Origin: a virus
Virus record (IMG/VR): IMGVR_UViG_3300031576_000181
Coordinates: 1 to 37,884 of that record
Strand: one strand, 5' to 3'
DNA: 37,884 nt
Part shown: positions 14,216 to 22,128 of the stretch, piece after piece
Layout of the letters: every line of letters starts with the position of its first letter
How positions within the stretch are numbered: the first letter of the stretch is position 1
The notes under the pieces: model-generated
Databases searched by the model: none
The model's input: only the letters and a program-made list of their open reading frames with translations
Told to the model about the DNA's origin: nothing
Made by a program: the position numbers and the translations under genes

Positions 14216-14475
14216 CATTGCCGCGCGATCATGACATTCGCTGTGAACTCAGCCGTAGCTCGCGGTGCTCATGTCGATGTGGCGGCGCCAACCACGGCTG
14301 GCTCTGGACGCAACAAATTGACCTTCCCGGCTTTGAACGAACGCCATCGGACTGGCTCTTGCGGGCGTTGGGAATGGAGCTGCTTAAGCGAGGTCCCATG
14401 CGTGATCTGTTTCCTCGCTCGTCCTCTACGATTCGTCGCGCAATCGCTGAGCTTTCTAAAGCCGGAGATCATTGA
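14212..14475 (+). CDS. Small Cys-rich protein with CRCGG..HG motif
   Basis: 87 residues beginning with an ATGA overlap. Contains CELSRSSRCSCRCGGANHG, a short metal-binding motif I have seen in unannotated phage and bacterial proteins, then a helical C-terminus with RSSSTIRRAIAELSK. Another frame over the same bases is open (14231-14518) but reads as low-quality sequence. Function unknown. Confidence 0.5.
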   Translation: MTLPRDHDIRCELSRSSRCSCRCGGANHGWLWTQQIDLPGFERTPSDWLLRALGMELLKRGPMRDLFPRSSSTIRRAIAELSKAGDH

Positions 14476-14514
14476 TCGCGGCGAGGCGGCGCTGACGATC
14501 ATGCGAAATTCAGA

Positions 14515-14721
14515 ATGACAAATATAATCCAATTTCCGGCGAGAGGTAGTGCGTGCCCGACGCCGGAATTGCCGCCGCGGCGGGACTCGGTTCTCCTCCA
14601 GGAGACACCCGCCCGGCGGTCTTTGATGCTCACGGACATTCTTATGGGATTTCTGTCCGTGATCATTCTCTTTAGCGCTGTGAGTGCTGTTCTGATCGCC
14701 GTCATGAGCTCATCGGAATAG
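14515..14721 (+). CDS. Small tail-anchored membrane protein
   Basis: 68 residues. A soluble N-terminus (about 35 residues, with Pro-rich ELPPRRD) is followed by one hydrophobic helix near the C-terminus (LMGFLSVIILFSAVSAVLIAV). A short overlap-free gap precedes it with no strong ribosome-binding site. Could be a holin-like or inhibitor protein; unproven. Confidence 0.5.
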   Translation: MTNIIQFPARGSACPTPELPPRRDSVLLQETPARRSLMLTDILMGFLSVIILFSAVSAVLIAVMSSSE

Positions 14722-14726
14722 CTTCA

Positions 14727-15023
14727 ATGGCAGAACCTATCGACAAAGCCGAGACCTACCTCGACGCCTCCACCGGCCACATGGTCGGTGGCTTCATCTT
14801 GGCGAGCCTGGTCTCTCCTGCCATCGCAAGATGGGTGCCGATTCCTTGGCAGGTCCATGCCATGGCGGGCATGGGCATCCTCGCCGGCGTCTCGAGGGAA
14901 ATCTACCAGGCCGCCCGAGGTCAAACGACGTTCAAGCAGTCCATCGGCGACATAGCCGAATGGCTCCTCGGCGCCTTCGTAGCCGGGGTGATTTTGACCG
15001 TAACGACGGCGCTCTGGCGTTGA
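14727..15023 (+). CDS. Membrane protein of unknown function
   Basis: 98 residues. At least two hydrophobic segments: about 20-40 (GGFILASLVSPAIARWV) and the last 20 (LLGAFVAGVILTVTTALW). An amphipathic stretch with GMGILAGVSREIYQAARG separates them. Last gene of the plus-strand island and convergent with 15106-15318. Could be a holin or membrane regulator; the lysis cassette elsewhere makes this uncertain. Confidence 0.6.
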   Translation: MAEPIDKAETYLDASTGHMVGGFILASLVSPAIARWVPIPWQVHAMAGMGILAGVSREIYQAARGQTTFKQSIGDIAEWLLGAFVAGVILTVTTALWR

Positions 15024-15105
15024 ACGAAATCAGGCCATACCCAAGTAAGGCCAGGACCCGGCAAATCGAAATTTCGGCCGATTAGGCGTTATTCGGCTTC
15101 CGGAT

Positions 15106-15318
15106 TCATGGCAAAAGGCATCTTCGGCCTTTTCGGTAGGAAACCTGCCAGGACTCATAAACGCCGTCGTCGCAGATGAACGTGTGGATCTTGTATGGAT
15201 CTCCGCTTCGACGGCAGCACTTCGTCGTGCCGTAGAGCGGATCGACTTCGTGAACGATGATTTTGTACCCACAAGACGAGACGAGAAGGAGGGTGACGAA
15301 AACGGTCACCCAGTGCAC
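15106..15318 (-). CDS. Small lipoprotein
   Basis: 70 residues from GTG 15318 (or GTG 15309). Hydrophobic TVFVTLLLVSSC ends in a lipobox-like VSSC, then a short Cys-containing mature part (KCCRRSGDPYK, FICDDGVY). Last minus-strand gene before the convergent point. It could be an outer-membrane spanin subunit or a superinfection-exclusion protein. No proline-rich linker typical of Rz1. Convergent region 15024-15105 shows no clear terminator. Confidence 0.55.
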   Translation of the reverse strand: MHWVTVFVTLLLVSSCGYKIIVHEVDPLYGTTKCCRRSGDPYKIHTFICDDGVYESWQVSYRKGRRCLLP

Positions 15319-15344
15319 ATCGCCATACTATCAGATGTTTGAGA

Positions 15345-15818
15345 CTAGTCCTGGAGCTTTCCCATGACCATGGCGATCCCCTCGATAGGATGGATGGTAC
15401 GGAAGCTCGAATCTTTGAATCGACCGGGATCACGTATACGGAAGCGAAAACTTTCCTCCGTCTCGTCGACGGCATTCATGGGACCGTCGGCGAAGTTCTT
15501 GGCGATTTCCAGGGCCGCATCGGCAGACGCCGCTTTTTCTTTCGAGACGATGAGGGTCTGTAAAATCATGGGCTCGCGCTGCTCTCCGAACCAAATCGTT
15601 TTGGGCTCATCTGTGGTGTCATCGTCCAGGACGGCCGTCTCCACGATGGTCTCGCAGAGAACGAACTCACGCTGCCCCTCCGCAGCATATCGTTCGCGCG
15701 TTCCTGGCTTCAGAACGCCGGCGTCCTGGAGCTTTTTCGTGCAAATCGCATAGGCTGAATCCTTTTCTTTGCCGTCCTTAAGAAGCGCGACCACGCAATC
15801 TTCGAGCGCTTTCGGGAT
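15345..15818 (-). CDS. Virion-associated hypothetical protein, possible non-standard start
   Basis: The frame is open above GTG 15794. That GTG has no Shine-Dalgarno, whereas TAGGAG (15825-15830) precedes an in-frame ATC at 15818 by six bases. Starting there gives 157 residues opening (M)PKALEDCVVALLKDGKEKDS, which looks like a natural N-terminus followed by SAYAICTKKL, a segment I associate with small phage or bacterial head or tail proteins. Function unknown. The end of the appendage block suggests a structural role. Confidence 0.55.
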   Translation of the reverse strand: MPKALEDCVVALLKDGKEKDSAYAICTKKLQDAGVLKPGTRERYAAEGQREFVLCETIVETAVLDDDTTDEPKTIWFGEQREPMILQTLIVSKEKAASADAALEIAKNFADGPMNAVDETEESFRFRIRDPGRFKDSSFRTIHPIEGIAMVMGKLQD

Positions 15819-15827
15819 GGCGATCTC

Positions 15828-16349
15828 CTAATAGTCCTTCACGTTGATGAGAACTTCATCCTGGAATTTATTCGAGAGCGAGGTCGTCGCAGAATAGATG
15901 AGTTTGACCCGATTGCCGTCCGCTCCCGCTTTGATCGATGCAATCGCTTTCGCAGCCGAAAAAGCGTCCGCGGCAGCTGCCGCCACCGCTTGTTCCTGAA
16001 AGACGAGCGTATCGTTTTTGAGCGAGCCGAAGATGATGTCCATGATTCGCGTCGCGTATCCCTTAGTGGAATTCACGACGAAATCGCCGACCCGGAATCC
16101 AGCTATCACGAGGTCTGTATCGTCGCGAATCGTCGTCGTGCTTCCGGAAATCGCGACTCCGGCCGGAATAGACGCCGTTGTCGACACCAGAAAACTAGCA
16201 CTGATGTCGACGTTATCACTCAGTCGAATGGCCTGAAGCGTAACCGTGGAGAGAATCTCCCCAGGGCCTAAAACCTTATGATATAAGACCGAAAAGCCGT
16301 ATTCGTCGAATGGTTCTTTTTCGACCTCGGTAATGAGCACGGCCACCAT
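15828..16349 (-). CDS. Hypothetical structural protein
   Basis: 173 residues from ATG 16349. Beta-rich (SFLVSTTASIPAGVAISGSTT, GFRVGDFVVN) with a helical alanine-rich stretch (AVAAAAADAFSAAKAIASI) near the end. Reads like phage appendage or decoration proteins, with no known domain. A start at GTG 16340 also fits the AGG upstream. Likely virion-associated by neighbourhood. Confidence 0.5.
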   Translation of the reverse strand: MVAVLITEVEKEPFDEYGFSVLYHKVLGPGEILSTVTLQAIRLSDNVDISASFLVSTTASIPAGVAISGSTTTIRDDTDLVIAGFRVGDFVVNSTKGYATRIMDIIFGSLKNDTLVFQEQAVAAAAADAFSAAKAIASIKAGADGNRVKLIYSATTSLSNKFQDEVLINVKDY

Positions 16350-16364
16350 CCTAGCATTTCGATC

Positions 16365-17078
16365 TCAAGATTCCGAGTCTGGATCGATTTTCGAATCCAA
16401 TGCGGCGACCTGAGCCTTCGTCAATTCTCCTACGGCGACAGAAGCCGTCGGGCGAGCCGTAGCCACTCGTAGGCCGCGCTCCACCGAAATCGCTCTGGTT
16501 CGTTCGGAATGAAAAAACATCACGCGATCTTGGCGAAAGAGCAGCCCTTTTCGAATCCCGGCGAGTGGGAGAACGAACCACGCGGTCAGGCGAATATGGT
16601 CAATGCTGGCTCTCGCCGAAGAGTTGGGGTCGACAATATTCATGGCTCGAATTGACACGCCAAAGCCGGAGCTATTGATGTCTGCGGCCGAAAAAGTGGC
16701 TCCCCACAGAAAGGTGCTACTGCCAAATGTGTCGCTGTATGTAAGTATGTCGGGCCAGAACGTTCCATCGGATTGATCCGTTCCGGTTTCAACGCCTCCT
16801 TTGACGATGAAGATATCATCATCTTGAATAAAACCCTCCGGGTCGGTCGTGTGAATTCCACGATTCCGTTTGAATTGCATCGTGATGCCCGTCGGAATCG
16901 CCGTAGCACTTAATGCAAAACCGTAAGCCGTGCTCCGAAGAAACTGAGAGCTATTCCCCGCCAAGGTAGTTTGGGCAACGGTCCCGTTTTCCGTAAACAC
17001 GTTCGTCGGCGACGTCCACGCCACACCGGAACCCGTGCTGATGGCGACCGCAGGATTATTCGGCCCCTGACTAGCCAT
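16365..17078 (-). CDS. Appendage protein with beta-sandwich N-terminal domain
   Basis: 237 residues; start overlaps the upstream stop by eight bases. The first 170 residues are rich in Ser/Thr/Gly and aromatic strands (TSPTNVFTENGTVAQ, GITMQFKRNRGI, SSTFLWGATFSAADINSSGFGVSIRA), like sugar-binding or adhesin domains in tail fibres. The final 60 residues are charged (ELTKAQVAALDSKID), perhaps a helical oligomerisation segment. Probable receptor-binding or baseplate-attached protein. No exact family. Confidence 0.55.
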   Translation of the reverse strand: MASQGPNNPAVAISTGSGVAWTSPTNVFTENGTVAQTTLAGNSSQFLRSTAYGFALSATAIPTGITMQFKRNRGIHTTDPEGFIQDDDIFIVKGGVETGTDQSDGTFWPDILTYSDTFGSSTFLWGATFSAADINSSGFGVSIRAMNIVDPNSSARASIDHIRLTAWFVLPLAGIRKGLLFRQDRVMFFHSERTRAISVERGLRVATARPTASVAVGELTKAQVAALDSKIDPDSES

Positions 17079-18459
17079 GGGTCGAAGTCCTCACGATACG
17101 GGAAACGCTTTTGGGATGACCATCCGTGATGCCATACAATACGCGATGGGATTCCACGCTTTCGTGAGGTGCGAAGAAAACCGACGCCCATGGAACATAT
17201 TGGAAACGCGGAATGGCTGAGATGCCGCGATTTCGAAAATCTGGCATGGCATTGATGACAAAGGGAATGAAGGCGAAGGATTCCAGGATGGGCCAGACGT
17301 CGAAGTATTGCGACGCCACCGATACAACGGGCGCGGGCGTAATATTTGGAATCGTGACAAATAAAACGAAAGCGAATCGATCTTCAAAAGTAGGAGAGTA
17401 GAAATATCCAAGGCGCGGCACTTCGAATGCGGGCGCCACAATCTGCGAAGTGGTGCGGAATGGCAGGAAGGCGGAGATCGGAAAGGAAATCCAAGGATAA
17501 AAGAACGACCGGCGTTCGTCCTTCGGCGTCACCGGAAAGGTTCGATGTTGAATCCACGTTAAAACGGGAAAAGCCGGAGCCGCAAATTCCGGCGATCCGA
17601 CAAACATAAATTGAGAAGGCACCGATGGTTTGATGGGATCGCGGGATCGAACGACGTGAGGCGAGAGAAATGCGAAGCGTTCCGCCGTCGGAGGAGAAGG
17701 GACAAAAAGAAACCCAGAGGCGGACCGAACGTCTCGAACCGGCGCGAACCGAGAGGAATCCGTCTGCGTCTTAAAAAATACGATGGTGGGTGAGACGGGA
17801 TGAATAGCAATGGTAGCGGCGACATAGGTCAGCGATTGATCGACGCCGAAGGTGCCTGGATTATCGGATGCCGCATTGAGCTGCCGTTCGGCCGTGCAGG
17901 TGCTTACGTTCGTCGTCGCCGCAGCGCCGACGTCCGTGCTTTTTTGACGCGGCGGACTCGGCGTGTAGCTCGCCGGCGGCGTATTCGCCCAGGTATCATC
18001 GTCGGCCTCCTCGCCATCCTGTGTGACGGCTGCGATCCAGAGGTAATCCTTAGCTCCGCCTGTCGGTGTCAGGGACGGTGGATCGGGCGTATTGCTGGCC
18101 ACCGATCCGTCGACCGTCGCCGCCTGGGGAACCTGCGTGGTTGGATTTGCAGCTCCCGAAATCGAATAGACAATCGCCGCCCATTTTTCTGACGCCGACG
18201 ACGTAATATCGAACGTGGTGGTTTCGGTACCGTCCTCCTGGTGATACGCGCCGTAGATCGTCAAAGTGCCGGCACGGCTTTGCGTGAAAAATTGTGTGTA
18301 GGCGGCGGGCCACGTCAGCGTCGGGTTGCCATCCACGCCGATGATGACGATGGTTAGTTGTCCATTGACGCCGGCAGGGCGACTTACGGTAAATGGACTC
18401 GCGTCATCCGCGGTCGCATTCGACTCGGTTGGTGTGCCGACAATGGCGGGAAAGGCCAT
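17071..18459 (-). CDS. Large two-part appendage protein with aromatic-rich C-terminus
   Basis: 462 residues. The first 220 form a fibre-like domain (TVSRPAGVNGQLTIVIIGVDG, WAAIVYSISGA, PPSLTPTGGAKDYLWIAAVTQ), a type found in phage and bacterial surface proteins. The last 240 are unusual: very rich in Phe, Pro and Trp with few charges (GFLFVPSPP, FAFLSPHVV, FMFVGSPEF, YFYSPTFEDRFAF, SFAFIPFV), in irregular segments of about 25-35 residues that seem to repeat. No membrane-protein pattern. Likely virion tip or fibre. The repeat-like C-terminus is not recognised. Confidence 0.55.
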   Translation of the reverse strand: MAFPAIVGTPTESNATADDASPFTVSRPAGVNGQLTIVIIGVDGNPTLTWPAAYTQFFTQSRAGTLTIYGAYHQEDGTETTTFDITSSASEKWAAIVYSISGAANPTTQVPQAATVDGSVASNTPDPPSLTPTGGAKDYLWIAAVTQDGEEADDDTWANTPPASYTPSPPRQKSTDVGAAATTNVSTCTAERQLNAASDNPGTFGVDQSLTYVAATIAIHPVSPTIVFFKTQTDSSRFAPVRDVRSASGFLFVPSPPTAERFAFLSPHVVRSRDPIKPSVPSQFMFVGSPEFAAPAFPVLTWIQHRTFPVTPKDERRSFFYPWISFPISAFLPFRTTSQIVAPAFEVPRLGYFYSPTFEDRFAFVLFVTIPNITPAPVVSVASQYFDVWPILESFAFIPFVINAMPDFRNRGISAIPRFQYVPWASVFFAPHESVESHRVLYGITDGHPKSVSRIVRTSTHG

Positions 18460-18471
18460 ACGGCTTTAAGT

Positions 18472-18750
18472 CTAATCTTCTTCGTGAAATCCGACGATAG
18501 GAACGTCGCGACGAACGAGACCGGAATCGGTGAGTCGCGAGACCTCGGCCATCCAAAATCGCCTTGCTTCAGCCAGTGTCCCGAAGGACTTGTTGTGAAT
18601 CGCCATGGGCCGAAACGTCGTGCGTCGGGTGACTATGAATTCCTTCGAACCGACGTTCGATCGAATGTCATGATGTCGCCGAAGTTCAATGAGAACGGAG
18701 GCCGATCGGTCGGGATAAATGAATTGCGCCGATCGCAGGCACGCGATCAC
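18472..18750 (-). CDS. Small hypothetical protein between appendage genes
   Basis: 92 residues from a GTG start with GAGGAA upstream. Basic early (LIELRRHHDIRSN), then RTTFRPMAIHNKSFGTLAEARRFWMAEVSRL, a helical segment. Soluble with no known motif. Could be a chaperone for a neighbouring fibre protein, as often placed beside such genes; inference only. Confidence 0.5.
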   Translation of the reverse strand: MIACLRSAQFIYPDRSASVLIELRRHHDIRSNVGSKEFIVTRRTTFRPMAIHNKSFGTLAEARRFWMAEVSRLTDSGLVRRDVPIVGFHEED

Positions 18751-18756
18751 AAGATG

Positions 18757-19206
18757 TTATTCCTCGAAAACGATATAGACGTTTGCGTTGATGGCGGCGC
18801 CGAGCGCAGCTTCGTTTTGAATACCTAAGAATTCTGCGGCCACGCAATCGAACTCTCGACCAGGCGCCGCAACCCATATGACACCGGTCACCACGGGCAC
18901 GTAAAGTTTGTGGAGTTCTTCGACGAGCGTGCCGTCGGCGGTATTTTCCACCAAAGCCGTTGTACCGAGCACCGTCGTTTGATCGCTTTGCAGTTGCACA
19001 ACCGCGCCAGCGGCTCCGGTGCCGACCGTAGAAGTCCGTTTGACCCGGAAGGACACCGGAACGAGCGTCGAGTTGGGAGCCCCGTTCATGGAGATCCCGA
19101 ACTCGGTCGCTTGAATCGTATCAACCGGATTCAGCTCAACTCGATTGAACGCCGTGGCGTTCGCAGCAGATGTATCGGCGACTATTCCTACGCGTCTCGT
19201 GGACAT
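18757..19206 (-). CDS. Putative virion structural protein
   Basis: 149 residues from ATG 19206 with AAGGAGG upstream. Beta-rich (DTIQATEFGISMNGAP, TGAAGAVVQLQSDQTTVLGTTALVEN) and then GVIWVAAPGREFDCVAAEFLG. Looks like a small tail or capsid decoration protein. Its own promoter-like element lies at 19232-19260. No family match. Confidence 0.55.
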   Translation of the reverse strand: MSTRRVGIVADTSAANATAFNRVELNPVDTIQATEFGISMNGAPNSTLVPVSFRVKRTSTVGTGAAGAVVQLQSDQTTVLGTTALVENTADGTLVEELHKLYVPVVTGVIWVAAPGREFDCVAAEFLGIQNEAALGAAINANVYIVFEE

Positions 19207-19231
19207 TCAGCCTCCTTGATGGGCACGCTCA

Positions 19232-19260
19232 AATATAGCGCTCGACGAGGAAGGATGCAA
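19232..19260 (-). promoter_or_regulatory. Possible promoter ahead of the 19.2 kb structural gene
   Basis: Minus strand: -10 TATATT (19232-19237) and -35 TTGCAT (19255-19260) with a 17-base spacer. The -35 matches consensus at only three positions. It lies in a 57-base gap, one of the few real gaps in the late block. Confidence 0.35.
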
Positions 19261-19263
19261 AAG

Positions 19264-20202
19264 TCATTTTTTCGGCCTGGTCACCGACGCGCGTCGACGA
19301 GATCGAACGACCCATCGTTGTGTCTTACCAATATCGAGTTCGATGAGGAGAACGGTTCCAGAAGTTCCATCACCGCCGGCAAAGCCGTTGGGATCGCCTT
19401 CAACACCCCCAAATCCTCCATTGGCGAAGATATTGCCGACTTTGATGAATTGGCCCGCGATGACATAGACAAATCCTCCGCCTCCTCCGCCTCCTCCGCC
19501 TCCGCCTCCGTTTCCACCCTGAGAGACGCCCGCGCCGCCACCGTCGCCCCCATTGGATCGAATCGAGCCGTTGTTGATGCAAACGCCCACGCAAACGCAA
19601 ACGATTCCGCCCCCTCCTCCCCCTCCTCCTCCGCCAGCACCATTAATGCCACCACCCGCACCGCCAGAAGATCCCCCACGCCCACCTCCACCAGCACCGA
19701 CCAAATTGATAGCGCCACGTTTGAACTGAAAATCCGGAAAGCGATGCTTTGCAAGCACCCCAGGTGCCTGTGAACCCTGCGCTCCGCCCGTAAATACGTC
19801 GATCAATGAATCACCGCCCGCACCTCCATAACCGCCACTCCCACCCTCTCCGGTCTGAACGCTTGCGCCAGCGCCCGACGTTCCATTTCCAGACGTTCCC
19901 GCGGCGCCGGAGCCACCAGCGCTATTGGCCACTACGGATATAAACGTTCCCCCCGCTGCTCCCAATCCCGCTGCTCCAGTCCCGCCACCGGGGCTCCCAA
20001 TATTTCCATCGGCGTGAATGGTCCCGTGATTGATGAGCGAGCCCGCGACGAAAACGCGGACGCCACGCGTGATAAGCGTCGCGCCGGTATTCACCGTGAG
20101 ACTGGCGTAATGCATGTCACGCGCGAGCGTAACGGTTCCGGAAACGACGACGTCGCCGTCGCTACCGTCACCGAAAAATCCTGGAAGAAGGAATAGGCTC
20201 AC
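19264..20202 (-). CDS. Glycine-rich adhesin-like fibre tip protein, copy 2
   Basis: 312 residues. After an N-terminal domain (GDGSDGDVVVSG, LARDMHYASLTVNTGATL) come several glycine runs of up to about 12 residues (GGGGGGGGG, GAGGGGRGGSSGG) split by short hydrophobic segments such as IVCVCVGVCINN and FVYVIAGQFIKVG. This is the polyglycine-II-sandwich layout known in phage tip adhesins such as S16 gp38. The last 20 residues are basic. It follows a paralogue encoded directly upstream and shares its first 50 residues. Very likely exposed on the virion and involved in host recognition. The GTG start overlaps the previous stop. Confidence 0.65.
   Translation of the reverse strand: MSLFLLPGFFGDGSDGDVVVSGTVTLARDMHYASLTVNTGATLITRGVRVFVAGSLINHGTIHADGNIGSPGGGTGAAGLGAAGGTFISVVANSAGGSGAAGTSGNGTSGAGASVQTGEGGSGGYGGAGGDSLIDVFTGGAQGSQAPGVLAKHRFPDFQFKRGAINLVGAGGGGRGGSSGGAGGGINGAGGGGGGGGGGIVCVCVGVCINNGSIRSNGGDGGGAGVSQGGNGGGGGGGGGGGGFVYVIAGQFIKVGNIFANGGFGGVEGDPNGFAGGDGTSGTVLLIELDIGKTQRWVVRSRRRASVTRPKK
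19474..19510. repeat. In-frame trinucleotide/hexanucleotide tract in glycine-rich gene
   Basis: A TCC/GCC tract on the plus strand (TCCTCCGCC repeated) encodes glycines on the minus strand. Similar tracts lie near 19608-19635, 20391-20428 and 20529-20551. Units are multiples of three, so copy-number changes would alter glycine-run length without a frameshift. Confidence 0.6.
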
Positions 20203-21113
20203 GTGACAGAAACAACTCCCGTGATGAGACGAATTTGAACCACCTTTCCGATTCCTCCGGCACCACCTACACCACCGTTGGGATCGCCTTGGCCAATATC
20301 GACCCCAGTACCACCGGTGCCACCGGTGCCCCCGTTGGCAGTCAGTGAACCGGAGCCAGAATAGTCATCGAAATAGATGTGGATGATGCCTCCGCCTCCA
20401 CCCCCTCCGCCTCCACCCCCTCCGCCGGAGGAATTCGCGCCGTTTCCCCCATTTCCCCCGTTTGTCTGAATGCCACCGTTGTTGACGATGGTCTTCGCGA
20501 AAATGATGAATTGACCCGCACCGGAACCGCCCCCTCCTCCCCCTCCTCCTGCGATCGCACCCGTTCCACTCCCCGAGCCGCCGCCGCGCCCTCCGGTTCC
20601 AGGCTGAACGAGAATCAGCGACGTGCGATGGAAAATCACGGCAAAAAACCTGATTTTGAAAAGGATAGAATTCGTTCCGGAGGAAGCCGCACCTCCGGCG
20701 AAATTGTGAAGTCCGCCTTTCCCGCCGCCTCCTCCGTTTCCCCCATCTCCCGTCGCGGTCGCGGGAGCCGCAGCCTGTGATCCGTTGGTCGTCGTTCCAT
20801 TGGCACCCGCCGTGCCGGCCGTGGAAGTTCCGAAGATGATCCCGGCAACCGCCGCGCCTCCGCTACCCCCAGTTGAGCTCGAGGTATTGGAACCATTGGT
20901 CCCATTGCGTTGCAACACACCGCCGACATCGATCGTCAGCGTATTTTTAACGAAGATTCGAAAGCCACCCGGATTGAGTGTCGCTCCCGATTGAATCGTA
21001 AGGTTGTTGTAATACATGTCACGAGTAAGTGTCGTCGTGCCGCTCGTCAGCACGACGTCACCATCTGAACCGTCGCCGTAAAACGACCGAACGATATCAG
21101 AGCTTCCGGCCAT
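20199..21113 (-). CDS. Glycine-rich adhesin-like fibre tip protein, copy 1
   Basis: 304 residues. N-terminal domain matches copy 2 (YGDGSDGDVVLTSG, LTRDMYYNNLTIQSGATL). Glycine runs (GGNGGGGGKGG, GGGGGGGGGGGGG) alternate with short aliphatic-aromatic segments (IIHIYFDDY, QFIIFAKTI, ILVQPGTGG). Same adhesin-like layout. It starts just before the stop of the upstream short gene. Two tandem glycine-rich paralogues could present alternative or paired binding loops. Confidence 0.65.
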   Translation of the reverse strand: MAGSSDIVRSFYGDGSDGDVVLTSGTTTLTRDMYYNNLTIQSGATLNPGGFRIFVKNTLTIDVGGVLQRNGTNGSNTSSSTGGSGGAAVAGIIFGTSTAGTAGANGTTTNGSQAAAPATATGDGGNGGGGGKGGLHNFAGGAASSGTNSILFKIRFFAVIFHRTSLILVQPGTGGRGGGSGSGTGAIAGGGGGGGGSGAGQFIIFAKTIVNNGGIQTNGGNGGNGANSSGGGGGGGGGGGGGIIHIYFDDYSGSGSLTANGGTGGTGGTGVDIGQGDPNGGVGGAGGIGKVVQIRLITGVVSVT

Positions 21114-21461
21114 CTAGGCCGCGAGAATGGCGAGCTGTTTCAAAATAAATAGAACAGCTCTTCTCGTTGGATTGTCGGCGATACTTTTCGCCGCCTGAAA
21201 GGCGAGGCGAAATTCGTCTTCTTCAGCCGATACGTCGGCGAGGAAGAGATCGGAATCGAAAACGAGCGAGCCCGCCACCACCGAAAGATATTTATACGGT
21301 TTGTCGATAATGCCGGCGATCGGATTTGTATCGAGTACTAGGATTTGCCAAGAAAACCGAACGGCATCGACGACGCGCGTCGCATCCGAGTAGTTTTGAT
21401 CGGCCCGCCATTCGATGAGCCGCACGGGTCCGTTGTCGTGATAGACCCGATGCCTGGGCAC
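21114..21461 (-). CDS. Short protein with RVYHD...DQNY N-terminus (paralogue of 23086-23424)
   Basis: 115 residues. The first 25 (PRHRVYHDNGPVRLIEWRADQNYSDA) are similar to those of the gene at 23086-23424 (RVYYD..., RPDQNY), pointing to a shared N-terminal attachment element; the rest differs. The C-terminus is helical (EDEFRLAFQAAKSIADNPT). Probably an adapter or appendage component, found before glycine-rich adhesins here and after the triplicated proteins there. Function unknown. Confidence 0.55.
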   Translation of the reverse strand: MPRHRVYHDNGPVRLIEWRADQNYSDATRVVDAVRFSWQILVLDTNPIAGIIDKPYKYLSVVAGSLVFDSDLFLADVSAEEDEFRLAFQAAKSIADNPTRRAVLFILKQLAILAA

Positions 21462-21463
21462 GA

Positions 21464-21796
21464 TTACTTCAGGCGTTGCGGAAGGACTTTTCCGATCAGG
21501 CGATCGACCGCCATGAAGAGCGCTCCGATCGAGCCGAGGAGCCTACCGATACCCGCGACGATTCCGAGCGGTTTTTCCGTCTTCACGAGGCGACCGAGAA
21601 CCTCGGCGACCACGGCGACACCGATCGCGATGAAAGGATGGTTGGAAACGGCATCGGTCACCTTATCGATGACGGCCGACACCCCGTCCGTGGGCGCAGT
21701 AACGGTAACCGCATCCTGGGCCATTACAGCCGTGATGGCTACGAGAGACATAAGCATGAATGTTCCACGTGCCACCTTTAAGAAATTGGTTCGCAT
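21464..21796 (-). CDS. Holin-like or secreted membrane protein
   Basis: 110 residues. An N-terminal signal-like segment (FMLMSLVAITAVMAQ with a possible cut after AVMA), then two hydrophobic stretches (HPFIAIGVAVVAEVLG and LGIVAGIGRLLGSIGALFMAV). Basic C-terminus. Next to spanin- and endolysin-like genes, so it may be a holin or antiholin-like component. A role is inferred from context and hydropathy only. Confidence 0.5.
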   Translation of the reverse strand: MRTNFLKVARGTFMLMSLVAITAVMAQDAVTVTAPTDGVSAVIDKVTDAVSNHPFIAIGVAVVAEVLGRLVKTEKPLGIVAGIGRLLGSIGALFMAVDRLIGKVLPQRLK

Positions 21797-21804
21797 TTAT
21801 CCTC

Positions 21805-22128
21805 CTATCGAGTGCTCAAGTATCCCACGGTCCATCCGCCGACAGCAAGGCCGACGGTGAACCAAAGCCATTGATTTTGATACCAGTGATTCGTGCTGGA
21901 TGGAGCCGCGCGCTCATCTTTTAAGCTATTGAGTTCCGCAATAAGCCCGTTGAGCTCGGCCTGTTCTGATTGATCGTAACAAACGAGATCTATATTCGCC
22001 GATGCGCCGGCCTTAAGAAGAATCCCCAGATCCTTTTGAACCGCCGGGGCCTCGTCTGCGCGACTTGGCATCGCGAATGAGCTCGTTAAAACGAGCATGA
22101 GACTTATCAATCGTCGTTTCCAAACCAC
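21805..22128 (-). CDS. Secreted protein with C-terminal membrane anchor, in lysis cassette
   Basis: 107 residues from GTG 22128, set by GGGAGGAG seven bases upstream; a reading from 22227 is unlikely. Signal peptide (RRLISLMLVLTSSFAMPSRA|DEAP), a periplasmic part with a helix (EQAELNGLIAELNSLKDER), and a C-terminal hydrophobic anchor (WFTVGLAVGGWTVGYLS). It starts inside the gene for the coiled-coil protein upstream, as embedded spanin pairs do, but lacks a lipobox. Possibly a spanin partner of unusual topology. Confidence 0.55.
   Translation of the reverse strand: MVWKRRLISLMLVLTSSFAMPSRADEAPAVQKDLGILLKAGASANIDLVCYDQSEQAELNGLIAELNSLKDERAAPSSTNHWYQNQWLWFTVGLAVGGWTVGYLSTR

Noticed and set aside
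15024-15105. Bidirectional terminator at the convergent junction
   Set aside because: Only a short AATCG/CGATT pairing and no T-run; too weak to list.
18910-19773. Plus-strand frame of 287 residues opposite the glycine-rich gene
   Set aside because: Ser/Ala runs (SSASSASASVS) simply mirror glycine codons on the other strand.
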